Of a DNA stretch of 23,822 bases, positions 7,596-15,142 are shown one piece after another. The stretch is taken from NCBI GenBank assembly GCA_964386535.1, contig CAYLRY010000046.1, forward strand, positions 1-23,822. Reading direction: 5' to 3'. Both the position numbers and the translations under genes were made by a program. How positions within the stretch are numbered: the first letter of the stretch is position 1; the number at the start of each line of letters is the position of its first letter. This stretch comes from CAYLRY01 sp964386535. GTDB lineage: Bacteria; Chloroflexota; Dehalococcoidia; Dehalococcoidales; UBA3254. Under the pieces are notes generated by a model. It was not told the DNA's origin. It ran no database searches and saw only the letters and a program-made list of their open reading frames with translations.

Positions 7596-8699
7596 ATGAG
7601 CAATCTTTTTTCTGAAATTACTATCCGCGGTATTAAGATCAAAAACCGGATTGTGATGCCCCCCATGGTCTGTTTCGGGTATGCCAGCCAGGACGGCAAA
7701 GTGACTGAAAAAAACCTGCAGCATTATGAAGCACGAGCCAGAGGAGGTGTAGGATTAATTATTATCGAAGCTACCTGCGTTAACCGGAACGGCAGGCTGT
7801 CAAATGTACAATTAGGATTATGGGATGATTCTCAGATAGAAGGGTTCAGCCAAATCGCACGGGCGTGCCACCAGTACGGAACCAGGGTTCTGGTGCAAAT
7901 TCACCATGCCGGGCTGGCAACCCCCAGGAATGTCAACCCGGCACCGCTGGCACCTTCCGAGTACACCGGAAAAAACCGCATGGGCGTCTCAATTAATGCT
8001 CGCGAGCTAACCCCGGAGGAAATTAATTCTATACAGGCAGATTTCATAAAGGCGGCTGTCAGAGCTCAAAAGGCAGGACTGGATGGAGTGGAGTTACATG
8101 GCGCGCACGGTTACCTGATCAGCCAGTTTTTCTCGCCTATGATTAATCATCGCCTGGATAACTACGGCGGCAGCCTGCTCAACAAGACCCGGTTCGTTAC
8201 TGAAATAATTTACGGCATCAGAGAAGCTACAGGCAATGGCTTTTTAATAGATTGCAGAATGGGATGCAATGAGCCTGACCTGGCGGCCGGGATGGAAATC
8301 GCCCAGGCTCTGGAAAAGGCCGGAGTTGATATATTGCATATTTCAACCGGAATGACAGGCTACTCAGCCTCAGAGACTGACGCTCCTTTTCATGCTCCGC
8401 CCGGTTTCGGGTATAACTGGATAGTCTGGGGTGGTACGGAGATAAAAAAAAGGGTCCATGTGCCGGTGATAGTGGTAAATAATATCAAAACTCCCCAGGA
8501 GGCTAAGTATCTGGTAGAAAATAATCTGGCTGATTTTATTGCAATCGGCAGAGGGCTGATGGTTGATCCAGAATGGGCTAATAAAGCCCGGCAAGAAAAA
8601 GAAGTGCTAACCTGTGTTAATTGTAAAGTCTGCCTGCTATTCCGCCCGGGCGGTGTATGTCCTCAGGCAAAAATGGGGCAGAGACAGGCATCGGGCTGA
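7596..8699 (+). CDS. Old Yellow Enzyme-family NADH:flavin oxidoreductase
   Basis: A single-domain FMN TIM-barrel enzyme of about 367 residues, likely reducing an activated C=C bond with NAD(P)H. Family motifs in order: KNRIVMPPMV near the N-terminus, QIHHAG near residue 105, and the signature HGAHGYLISQFFSP followed by RLDNYGG near 170-190, then FIAIGRGLMVDPEW near 315. The C-terminal tail carries four cysteines, CVNCKVC then a fourth nine residues on, in the place where 2,4-dienoyl-CoA reductase-type relatives bind an iron-sulphur cluster; the spacing here is CX2CX2CX8C, not the usual CX2CX3CX11C. The large C-terminal NAD domain of those relatives is absent. The start is ATG 7596 with AAGGAG just upstream; folP ends eight bases before. 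Substrate unknown. Confidence 0.88.
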   Translation: MSNLFSEITIRGIKIKNRIVMPPMVCFGYASQDGKVTEKNLQHYEARARGGVGLIIIEATCVNRNGRLSNVQLGLWDDSQIEGFSQIARACHQYGTRVLVQIHHAGLATPRNVNPAPLAPSEYTGKNRMGVSINARELTPEEINSIQADFIKAAVRAQKAGLDGVELHGAHGYLISQFFSPMINHRLDNYGGSLLNKTRFVTEIIYGIREATGNGFLIDCRMGCNEPDLAAGMEIAQALEKAGVDILHISTGMTGYSASETDAPFHAPPGFGYNWIVWGGTEIKKRVHVPVIVVNNIKTPQEAKYLVENNLADFIAIGRGLMVDPEWANKARQEKEVLTCVNCKVCLLFRPGGVCPQAKMGQRQASG

Positions 8700-8760
8700 T
8701 ATATGGTAAAATTGAGTATAATTAGCCAATAACCATAACATGCATTCAGGAGATTAGAAC

Positions 8761-9876
8761 GTGATAGATCTGCGTGAAGAAAAACTGGCTGAACTGCTGG
8801 TTAACTATTCGGTTGCTATTAAAAAGGGTGATAAAGTTGTCATTCAGGGAGACATTGCGGCTGAGTCCCTGTTAAAACAAATATACGTTAAAGTATTGCA
8901 GGCAGGCGGAAACCCTTTCATTATGACTGCATTAAATGGACAGGATGAATTGTTCTACCGCTACGCTTCCGAAGACCAGTTGAGACATGTCCCGCCTCCG
9001 TCCAAATTGATAATGGAGACCTATGATGCGCGTATAGTCATTGGAGCAGACACCAACACCAAAGAGTTGAATAATGTTGATCCTGCCAGGTTGGTAATAT
9101 ACCAGCAAGGGAGGCGGGAGATCATGAAGACCTACCTGGAACGGGCGGCCAGGGGTGAATTACGCTGGGCTTATGCTATGTATCCGACCCAGGCTTACGC
9201 TCAGGATGCTGAGATGGGGCTTTCAGAATATGAGGACTTTGTGTACCGGGCCTGCCTGGGAGAAATTCAGGATCCAATAGGGTACTGGAAGCGTTTTTCA
9301 AGCTGGCAGCAAAAAATAGTTGAATGGTTGAAAGGCAAAAAACAGATTCATATTACTGCGCCTGAAACCGATTTGCACCTGAGTGTGGAGGGACGAGTTT
9401 TTATCAATTGCGATGGTCATGAGAATATTCCGGATGGAGAGGTATTCACCGGTCCAGTGGAAGAGAGCGTAGAAGGGCATGTGTATTTTTCTTATCCAAC
9501 TATTTATAACGGACGCGAAGTGACCGGTGTACGCCTCTGGTTTGAAAAAGGCCGGGTAGTCAAAGCCACTGCTGATAAAAATGAGGATTTCTTGAACCAT
9601 GTACTGGATACTGATGAGGGGTCTCGAAACGTGGGGGAATTTGCTTTCGGCACAAATAAAGGCATTACCCGTTTTACCCGGCAAATACTCTTCGATGAAA
9701 AGATTTCAGGCAGTTTCCACATGGCGCTGGGCGCCAGTTATCCTGAAACGGGTGGGAAAAATGATTCTTCTATTCACTGGGACATGATTTGCGATATGCA
9801 GCAAAACGGCCAGGTCATGGTAGATGGAATTCTTATGTATAAAAATGGTGAATTTGTGATTCCTTTAGAGGAGTAA
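8761..9876 (+). CDS. M29-family metallo-aminopeptidase (AmpS/PepS-like)
   Basis: Cytoplasmic metallo-aminopeptidase of the M29 (thermophilic) family, about 371 residues, as expected. The N-terminal domain opens with LAELLVNYSVAIKKGDKVVI, typical for the family. Metal-ligand regions are in the C-terminal half: the glutamate of NIPDGEVFTGP (near residue 223), the glutamate of GEFAFGTN (near 290), and the histidines and aspartate of GSFHMALG and IHWDMI (near 320-343). GTG 8761 is preceded by AGGAG at 8748-8752, eight bases away. A TATAAT at 8717-8722 in the 61-base gap may give the gene its own promoter, but no -35 was recognised. The PPC-domain gene begins four bases after the stop. Confidence 0.9.
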   Translation: MIDLREEKLAELLVNYSVAIKKGDKVVIQGDIAAESLLKQIYVKVLQAGGNPFIMTALNGQDELFYRYASEDQLRHVPPPSKLIMETYDARIVIGADTNTKELNNVDPARLVIYQQGRREIMKTYLERAARGELRWAYAMYPTQAYAQDAEMGLSEYEDFVYRACLGEIQDPIGYWKRFSSWQQKIVEWLKGKKQIHITAPETDLHLSVEGRVFINCDGHENIPDGEVFTGPVEESVEGHVYFSYPTIYNGREVTGVRLWFEKGRVVKATADKNEDFLNHVLDTDEGSRNVGEFAFGTNKGITRFTRQILFDEKISGSFHMALGASYPETGGKNDSSIHWDMICDMQQNGQVMVDGILMYKNGEFVIPLEE

Positions 9877-9880
9877 TTTT

Positions 9881-10333
9881 ATGAAAGCCACAGAGGGTAA
9901 AATAGGACGGATATTCGTGATCCGGTTAGAAGACGGGGATAGAATACCAGAGAGTATTGAGCGCTTCGCATCTGAAAAAGGCATTTCAGCCGCTCAGGTA
10001 ATTTTATTGGGAGGAATTAATAGCGGACAGGTGGTGGCCGGCCCACGTTATAGTGATATTATGCCGCCTGATCCGGTGCTTATTCCTGTGGATGGAGCTC
10101 ACGAGGTACTGGGGGCTGGCCTGCTGATTCCGGGTGAGGACGGAAAAGCGGTCCTGCATATCCATGCAGCTTTAGGACGCACCGGGCAGACCTTAACCGG
10201 TTGCTTGCGGCCCGGCGTGGAAACATGGCTGGTGGGAGAAGTTATTCTTTATGAATTAATCGGCATTAAGGCCGTACGCATTATGGACCATAAAAGCGGA
10301 TTCTCGCTTCTGGAATGTGGATCTGGAGAATAA
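9881..10333 (+). CDS. PPC/DUF296-domain protein (PD1-like)
   Basis: A 150-residue single-domain protein of the PPC (plants and prokaryotes conserved, DUF296) family. Recognisable elements are the early FVIRLEDGD strand, ILLGGINSG near residue 41-49, the metal-binding histidines in VLHIHAALG near 91-99, and the closing TLTGCLRPG...WLVGEVILYEL. In plants the fold is coupled to AT-hooks and binds DNA; bacterial single-domain members form trimers with a metal site and have no established function. No DNA-binding segment is seen here. It starts at ATG 9881, four bases after the aminopeptidase stop, with GAGGAG at the end of that gene serving as ribosome-binding site. Function not assigned. Confidence 0.85.
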   Translation: MKATEGKIGRIFVIRLEDGDRIPESIERFASEKGISAAQVILLGGINSGQVVAGPRYSDIMPPDPVLIPVDGAHEVLGAGLLIPGEDGKAVLHIHAALGRTGQTLTGCLRPGVETWLVGEVILYELIGIKAVRIMDHKSGFSLLECGSGE

Positions 10334-10335
10334 AT

Positions 10336-10683
10336 TTGGATATCTCACTTAAAACAATAATATTATTTATTTTAAGCGTAACATTAGCCGCTACAGTATG
10401 GTGGACTCTTACCAGGTATTTTCTTCAGCGGGCCATAATCAATGTGGTAAATATTTTTCGCGAACAGAAAGCTCTGAACAATGAAAGTGCTCGCTCTAAA
10501 GAAGCCTTAGGGCTGATAGCTCAAAGCTCTTTTCAGTTAAAAAGCCTGCTTGATTACAAATCCACAGCTTTCCGCATTCTCTTACGAAGCGGAATAATCC
10601 GGATCAGCAAGGATGCCAAGGGATTCTTTCTTTCCGAAGAATCACTGGCGCAAACAGACCTGGAACAGAGGCGGCGCCGTTAG
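10336..10683 (+). CDS. small one-pass membrane protein, paralogue 1 (unknown function)
   Basis: A 115-residue protein with an N-terminal membrane helix (about residues 6-26, ISLKTIILFILSVTLAATVW). A basic, helical segment follows, and the C-terminal half ends in a wing-like pattern (ILLRSGIIRISKDAKGFFLS) resembling winged-helix domains. It aligns end to end with the next gene (shared FLQ-A---VV--FR---ALN, LLxDYKxxAxxxLxRxxIxR, LSEexLA), so the two are a tandem duplication. I chose TTG 10336 because GGAGA at 10325-10329 precedes it by six bases, and because the resulting MDIS start matches the MDES start of the paralogue. An upstream ATG 10315 would add seven residues. The charged end (QRRRR) is absent from the copy. 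Function unrecognised. Confidence 0.78.
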   Translation: MDISLKTIILFILSVTLAATVWWTLTRYFLQRAIINVVNIFREQKALNNESARSKEALGLIAQSSFQLKSLLDYKSTAFRILLRSGIIRISKDAKGFFLSEESLAQTDLEQRRRR

Positions 10684-10711
10684 AAAGGAATAAAGTCAGA
10701 GGGACGGGTCT

Positions 10712-11053
10712 ATGGACGAATCAACCAGAGCTATAATACTGATGGTATTGATACTTCTGTTGCTCATAACCACAGCACTGGTTCTATCCAGGTTTCTTCT
10801 CCAGAAAGCACTTAAAAAGGTAGTAAAAATGTTCAGGGACCATGAAGCTCTTAATCCGAAAGGAGCTTTAATGCCTGAGGAATTAGGTTTTAAAAGCCGT
10901 GGATTCATGCAGATGGGCATGTTAAGGGACTATAAGCCCATGGCTCTCCAGTTATTGATGAGGGGCGATATTGTACGTGAGACCGAAGACGGTCGTCTTT
11001 ACCTTTCAGAAGACCGTCTGGCAGAAGCAGCTCCGAGAATCATGAATAAATAA
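10712..11053 (+). CDS. small one-pass membrane protein, paralogue 2 (unknown function)
   Basis: A 113-residue protein with a single strongly hydrophobic helix at about residues 8-27 (IILMVLILLLLITTALVL), then a basic amphipathic stretch and a C-terminal wing-like unit ending in DGRLYLSEDRLAEA. It is the paralogue of the preceding gene and 28 bases downstream of it. The likely topology is a short N-terminal anchor with the rest on the cytoplasmic side, judged from the basic residues after the helix. The start is ATG 10712 with GAGGGA at about 10699 upstream. The C-terminal half could bind nucleic acid or a partner protein; that is inference from pattern only. Confidence 0.78.
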   Translation: MDESTRAIILMVLILLLLITTALVLSRFLLQKALKKVVKMFRDHEALNPKGALMPEELGFKSRGFMQMGMLRDYKPMALQLLMRGDIVRETEDGRLYLSEDRLAEAAPRIMNK

Positions 11054-11072
11054 ACTTAAAGCTGGGAGAAAT

Positions 11073-12113
11073 ATGTTGACCGATAAACCGGATTTATCTC
11101 CAGATAATTTTGCACCGGTTACTGAAATAGCCTCCGGAATTTATCTGCTGCGGATTCCACTTTCAGATGACCGGAGTTTTACACTGAGCCATTTGAATTC
11201 TTACCTGATCCAGGGTACCTCCGGATGGACCATGATAGACACCGGTTGGGATACACCCACCGCGTGTCAGGCTATGGAGGATGGGCTTGACTTTCTAAAG
11301 CTGAATCTTACGGATATCGCAACTATTGTACTCACCCACAGCCATCCTGACCATTCCGGCATGGCAGGGAAAATAAAGCAGCGTTCGCCCCGGACAAAAA
11401 TACTGATGCACAGATGGGAAAGGGATCTGATAGAGTCCCGCTATATGAAGCCTTTTGATCCGCAGGAGGATATTTCCATTATGCTCCAGAAACATGGCGT
11501 ACCCCCTGCGGAACTGGAACTAATGAATGCTTTCATGCCTGCGCTGCCGATGGTAACAGCAGCCCTTCCAGACCATGTGTTATACGGAGGAGAATCCCTC
11601 AACACGGGAATTTACGAACTGGAAGTCATCTGGACGCCCGGCCATTCTCCAGGGCATATCTGTCTGTTTGAACCGCAAAACCGCTTGTTGTTTTGCGGAG
11701 ACCATCTTTTACCGACCATTACACCCAATATCGGCTTTAATCTTCTATCGGGGGATAATCCTTTGGGAGACTATTTTAGCGCTTTAAGAAAAGTACAAAA
11801 TCTGGCGGTTTCCCGCCTATGTCCAGGCCACGAGGATTTTTTTACGGATATTCGGGGAAGGGTTCAGGCCATCATTGATCATCATCTGGAGAGAGAAAGA
11901 GAGATTCAAAACGTTATTATCAATGAATTCTGCGCCGCCTACGAAATAGCCTCCCAATTAACCTGGAATTATCCTTTACCCTGGGATCAGTTCCCGTCCA
12001 TGGATAAACGTATGGCAGTCAATGAGACTATTGCTCATCTTGAGCATATGCGCTGGACCGGGAAAGTTGAAAAAGTAATCAGAGGCAGCCAGGTTCTCTA
12101 TGGAGCAATATAA
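11073..12113 (+). CDS. metallo-beta-lactamase-fold hydrolase with C-terminal winged helix
   Basis: A 346-residue MBL-fold hydrolase. The metal ligands are clear: THSHPDHSG at residues 88-96, the histidine of TPGHSPGH near 190, the aspartate of FCGDH near 210, and PGHEDF near 250. The C-terminal ~90 residues (from VQAIIDHHLEREREIQ to the end) look like the helical/winged-helix tail of LACTB2-like proteins, so the substrate could be a thioester or nucleic acid, but this cannot be settled. ATG 11073 has GGGAGA a few bases upstream and follows the membrane paralogue by 19 bases. No terminator is visible after it. Confidence 0.88.
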   Translation: MLTDKPDLSPDNFAPVTEIASGIYLLRIPLSDDRSFTLSHLNSYLIQGTSGWTMIDTGWDTPTACQAMEDGLDFLKLNLTDIATIVLTHSHPDHSGMAGKIKQRSPRTKILMHRWERDLIESRYMKPFDPQEDISIMLQKHGVPPAELELMNAFMPALPMVTAALPDHVLYGGESLNTGIYELEVIWTPGHSPGHICLFEPQNRLLFCGDHLLPTITPNIGFNLLSGDNPLGDYFSALRKVQNLAVSRLCPGHEDFFTDIRGRVQAIIDHHLEREREIQNVIINEFCAAYEIASQLTWNYPLPWDQFPSMDKRMAVNETIAHLEHMRWTGKVEKVIRGSQVLYGAI

Positions 12114-12149
12114 AGTTAAATAAAACAAAAAATGCTTAAATTAACTCTA

Positions 12150-12178
12150 TTGCATAGCCTCCCCTCTATTGTTATACT
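12150..12178 (+). promoter_or_regulatory. sigma-70-type promoter of the lipoprotein gene
   Basis: TTGCAT (12150-12155) and TATACT (12173-12178) are separated by exactly 17 bases. The predicted start near 12185 gives a leader of about 49 bases. Within it AGCCGG (12192-12197) can pair with CCGGCT (12217-12222), directly abutting the GGGAGGG ribosome-binding site. Confidence 0.72.
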
Positions 12179-12233
12179 TATGGCGATTGTAAGCCGGACA
12201 GCCACAAAATAAAAAACCGGCTGGGAGGGTTAA

Positions 12234-12626
12234 ATGAGATCCAGGATACTTACTGGGAGTGTTCTGGTAGTTATGCTGGTGTTACTGATGAGCTTATTTT
12301 CCGGTTGTTTCAGCAATAGTACCTCAACCACCCCCATTACAAGCAGCGACGAAGCTTTGATGCCCCAACCGGTGGTAGAAAAAGTAATTGCCACCACCAG
12401 TGGAACAGAAACGGCATATTATGCTACTCTGGATATCAAGATAAAAAACGAAGGAGCAGAGGGTATTATTCTGGTGATCGGCAGAGTTTCGCAGGCGGGA
12501 CAGAGTACGCAGCGTGAAATGCCCGTTTTTCTGAAAGAAGGAAAATCACATGAACTAAAGCTGACTTTCCCATTGATCTGGAAGGGCGGTGAATTTACCT
12601 CCAGTGTTGAGACTATAGTGCCTTAA
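12234..12626 (+). CDS. small lipoprotein, unknown function
   Basis: A 130-residue exported lipoprotein. Residues 1-24 are a signal peptide: basic MRSR, a hydrophobic run, then the lipobox-like LFSGC with the lipidated cysteine at 25. A Ser/Thr-rich linker (about 26-40) follows. The mature domain is beta-rich, with an alternating pattern (YYATLDIKIKNEGAEGIILVIGRVSQ) reminiscent of immunoglobulin-like or transthyretin-like extracellular domains; I do not recognise a named family. ATG 12234 is preceded by GGGAGGG. It has its own promoter and converges on typA with only six bases between the two stops, so transcripts of the two genes must overlap at their 3' ends unless termination occurs inside the genes. 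Confidence 0.82.
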   Translation: MRSRILTGSVLVVMLVLLMSLFSGCFSNSTSTTPITSSDEALMPQPVVEKVIATTSGTETAYYATLDIKIKNEGAEGIILVIGRVSQAGQSTQREMPVFLKEGKSHELKLTFPLIWKGGEFTSSVETIVP

Positions 12627-12632
12627 CCGGAG

Positions 12633-14474
12633 TTAATCCTCCTCCTCTTCTTTTTCAATTTCGGCAGCTCGTGCCCGTAGTCTCATAGTCTCCTTCAGGA
12701 TTTTTTTACGCAGGCGGATAGTTTTGGGGGTAACCTCTACTAGTTCATCTTTATTGATGAAGTCTATTGACTGTTCCAGGCTCATCTTAATCGGCGGGAT
12801 TAATTTTATAGCCACGTCTGAAGTGGAAGAGCGGATATTGGTCAATTTCTTAGCTTTACATACATTTACAGAAAAATCCCGCGGACGGTTGGTCTGCCCT
12901 ACTATCATGCCCTCATAAACCTGATCACCCGGATCAATAAATGGAATACCTCTTTGCTGGGCATTATTCAGACCATAGGTCACCGCTTCACCGGTCTCTG
13001 AAGCCACCATCACGCTGCCGCTGCGGGTAGAACTTATTTCTCCGGCCCACGGTTCATAACCCACGAACGTGCTGTTCATCACGCCTTCACCTTTAGTAGC
13101 AGTCAAGAAAGCACTTCGGAATCCGATCAAGCCTTTAGTGGGAATATGATACTCCATGCGTACATTGCCGTGCCCGTCATTAAACATGTTGGTCATCTGG
13201 GCTTGACGGCTGCTGAGCAATTCTGTAACCACACCGATAAACTCTTCCCGTATATCTATGGTCAAAGATTCTACTGGCTCCATCATTTTACCGTTAATTT
13301 CCTTTATAATGGCCTCAGGTTTGGAGACCTCAAACTCGAATCCTTCACGGCGCATGGTTTCAATTAAAATGGAGAGATGCAATTCTCCGCGTCCGGAGAC
13401 CAGGAAGGTATCAGGGCTGTCCGTATCCTCGACCCTGAGACTGAGGTTGGTTTCCAGTTCACGGTATAACCTTTCTCTCAACTGGCGGGTTGTACTGTAT
13501 TTTCCCTCTCGCCCGGAAAATGGGGAAGTATTAACTCCAAAAGTCATCTTAACCGTGGGTTCAGTAACCTCTATACGAGGCAGAGCTTCAGGCTGGTCAG
13601 GACTGGCCAGAGTATCACCGATGCTAACCCTGCTCATCCCAGTAATAGCAATAATATCGCCTGCTTCTGCCTTTTCTACTAATGTTCGCTTGAGACCCAG
13701 GTGTGTAAAAACCTCTCCCACTTCAAAAGGGGTGTTGGAACCATCAGCATGTAATACCCATAATTGATCATGAGGCGATACTCGCCCCCGCCAGATGCGG
13801 CCAATGGCTATCTTGCCTTTATGAGGATCATAATCAAGGTTAGAGACCAGCATCTGAAAAGGCCCTTCTTCAATTACCGGAGGCGGCACTTCTTTTAAGA
13901 TGGCTTCGAAAAGAGGAATCAGGTCAGTGCCTTTAGCGTTAGGATCCAGAGTTGCCCAGCCTTCCCGTCCGCTGGCATAGATAACCGGGAAATCAAGCTG
14001 GTCTTCGCTGATAGCCAGTTCCAGAAAAAGGTCCTGGACCAGATTGATTACTTCAGGGACACGCGCATTAGCTCTATCAATCTTATTAATAATTACTAAA
14101 GGCTTAATTTTTTTTTCCAGGGCTTTACGCAAGACTACCTTGGTTTGCGGCATAGGGCCATCCACGGCATCAATCAGTAGCAAACAGCCGTCCGCCATGT
14201 TGATGACCCTTTCTACTTCTCCCCCAAAATCGGCATGTCCTGGTGTATCAATGATATTGATTTTAACATCCTTATAAGAAACCGCCGTATTCTTGGCCAG
14301 GATGGTGATACCGCGCTCCCTTTCCAGGGTATTAAGGTCCAGGATACATTCACCCAGTTGCTGGTTTTCACGGAAGACTTTGCTCTGTTTTAACAAGCCG
14401 TCCACCAGAGTAGTCTTTCCATGGTCAACATGAGCAACGATAGCAATATTCCTTAAGTCATTACGGTAATTCAT
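12633..14474 (-). CDS. typA: translational GTPase TypA/BipA
   Basis: A ribosome-associated GTPase of the elongation-factor family, linked in other bacteria to stress responses and 50S assembly. The 613-residue length is standard. G motifs: AHVDHGKTT (G1, residue 14 on), ERGITI (G2), DTPGHADFGGEV (G3) and NKIDRAN (G4). The EF-Tu domain II, EF-G-like domains and the BipA-specific C-terminal part (for example GLIGFRSAFLTATKGEG, and VYEGMIVGQTNRPRD) follow. The end is rich in Glu (EIEKEEEED). ATG 14474 has only a weak GGAT about ten bases upstream, and the predicted leader is only about 20 bases long. It is transcribed alone from a good promoter. Confidence 0.97.
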   Translation of the reverse strand: MNYRNDLRNIAIVAHVDHGKTTLVDGLLKQSKVFRENQQLGECILDLNTLERERGITILAKNTAVSYKDVKINIIDTPGHADFGGEVERVINMADGCLLLIDAVDGPMPQTKVVLRKALEKKIKPLVIINKIDRANARVPEVINLVQDLFLELAISEDQLDFPVIYASGREGWATLDPNAKGTDLIPLFEAILKEVPPPVIEEGPFQMLVSNLDYDPHKGKIAIGRIWRGRVSPHDQLWVLHADGSNTPFEVGEVFTHLGLKRTLVEKAEAGDIIAITGMSRVSIGDTLASPDQPEALPRIEVTEPTVKMTFGVNTSPFSGREGKYSTTRQLRERLYRELETNLSLRVEDTDSPDTFLVSGRGELHLSILIETMRREGFEFEVSKPEAIIKEINGKMMEPVESLTIDIREEFIGVVTELLSSRQAQMTNMFNDGHGNVRMEYHIPTKGLIGFRSAFLTATKGEGVMNSTFVGYEPWAGEISSTRSGSVMVASETGEAVTYGLNNAQQRGIPFIDPGDQVYEGMIVGQTNRPRDFSVNVCKAKKLTNIRSSTSDVAIKLIPPIKMSLEQSIDFINKDELVEVTPKTIRLRKKILKETMRLRARAAEIEKEEEED

Positions 14475-14500
14475 GTTTTATCAATCCAGTTTTTACACAC

Positions 14501-14529
14501 CAAATACCCCTTTCCATACTTCTGGTCAA
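14501..14529 (-). promoter_or_regulatory. candidate typA promoter
   Basis: On the minus strand TTGACC (14529-14524) and TATTTG (14506-14501) are 17 bases apart. The -35 lies within a CTGGT/ACCAG dyad (14522-14526 with 14535-14539), a possible operator. Predicted transcription start is near 14494. Confidence 0.55.
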
Positions 14530-14606
14530 TTTTAACCAGGTGTGTGGACTGAGGGGTGTCTAAAGTAGCGCTGATTGTTTACAGGCTGATTATTTATGCA
14601 ACTTAC

Positions 14607-14637
14607 AAAGGCCAAGAGCACATAACTCCTGGCCTTT
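14607..14637 (-). terminator. possible terminator hairpin after the zinc-ribbon gene
   Basis: AAAGGCCA (14607-14614) and TGGCCTTT (14630-14637) form a perfect 8-base-pair stem 23 bases after the stop of the zinc-ribbon gene. There is no T tract after it on the minus strand, so intrinsic termination would be inefficient. Confidence 0.4.
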
Positions 14638-14659
14638 GCACATCCTGATTATTAACTAT

Positions 14660-14971
14660 TTACTTTCCAGGTTGATTCTGTCTGATCTGGCTATAACAAT
14701 TACTGCAATAAACCGGCCTGCCCTGTCTGGGCTCAAAAGGCACTTCCGTTTCTTTTCCGCATTGTGCACATATGGCCGGGTATTTCTGCATATTAGATCT
14801 CGATCCCCCGCTATTCGCACCTCTGTCCGCTTTCCTTGCCTGACGGCAGGGAAGACAACGCTTTGGTTCATTGGTATAACCTTTCTGTGCGAAGAATTCC
14901 TGTTCCGCAGCGGAGAAAGTGAAAGTATTTCCACAATCCGCGCATTGGAGCTGCTTATCCGTGAAACCCAC
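14660..14971 (-). CDS. small double zinc-ribbon protein
   Basis: A 103-residue protein with two zinc ribbons. The first uses C10/C13 and C39/C42 (QCADCGNTFTF ... KRCLPC), the second C68/C71 and C89/C92 (ICAQCGKETEVPF ... VYCSNC). A flexible Gly/Ser-rich linker lies between them. The second unit resembles the CxxC module often called a CxxC_CXXC_SSSS-type or zinc-binding ribbon; role unknown, possibly nucleic-acid or ribosome binding. The start is GTG 14971, fixed by AAGGAGGA six bases upstream; the longer in-frame reading from 15046 would add a leader rich in unlikely sequence and bury that ribosome-binding site. It has its own promoter and a 110-base structured leader. Confidence 0.85.
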   Translation of the reverse strand: MGFTDKQLQCADCGNTFTFSAAEQEFFAQKGYTNEPKRCLPCRQARKADRGANSGGSRSNMQKYPAICAQCGKETEVPFEPRQGRPVYCSNCYSQIRQNQPGK

Positions 14972-15031
14972 TGAATGTCCTCCTTTTTTCCTTGAGAAAA
15001 AATTACTTAGTGGTTGAAGTTCTTTAAGGTT

Positions 15032-15058
15032 GCCGTAAGATATCACTGTTCTTACGGC
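15032..15058 (-). promoter_or_regulatory. strong hairpin in the zinc-ribbon gene leader
   Basis: A perfect 9-base-pair stem, GCCGTAAGA (15032-15040) with TCTTACGGC (15050-15058), and a 9-base loop. It sits in the middle of the predicted 110-base leader, with no T tract after it on the minus strand. It may be a regulatory element or protein-binding hairpin. Confidence 0.5.
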
Positions 15059-15087
15059 GAGCGATCTTCGAACCTAAACCCGCCCTA

Positions 15088-15116
15088 ATTATATTATTAG
15101 TAAACCGTTTTGTAAA
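15088..15116 (-). promoter_or_regulatory. promoter of the zinc-ribbon gene
   Basis: On the minus strand TTTACA (15116-15111) and a consensus TATAAT (15093-15088) are 17 bases apart. Predicted start near 15081. The -35 overlaps one arm of an inverted repeat, GTAAAATA (15112-15119) with TATTTTAC (15144-15151). Confidence 0.75.
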
Positions 15117-15142
15117 ATACCCGAAATTAATGATCCCCCATA

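Noticed and set aside
9298..9684. 128-codon minus-strand frame opposite the M29 aminopeptidase
   Set aside because: Shadow of a conserved gene; low-complexity and no family resemblance.
13258..13767. 169-codon plus-strand frame opposite typA
   Set aside because: It lies wholly antisense to a perfectly conserved GTPase; composition and lack of a ribosome-binding site mark it as a shadow.
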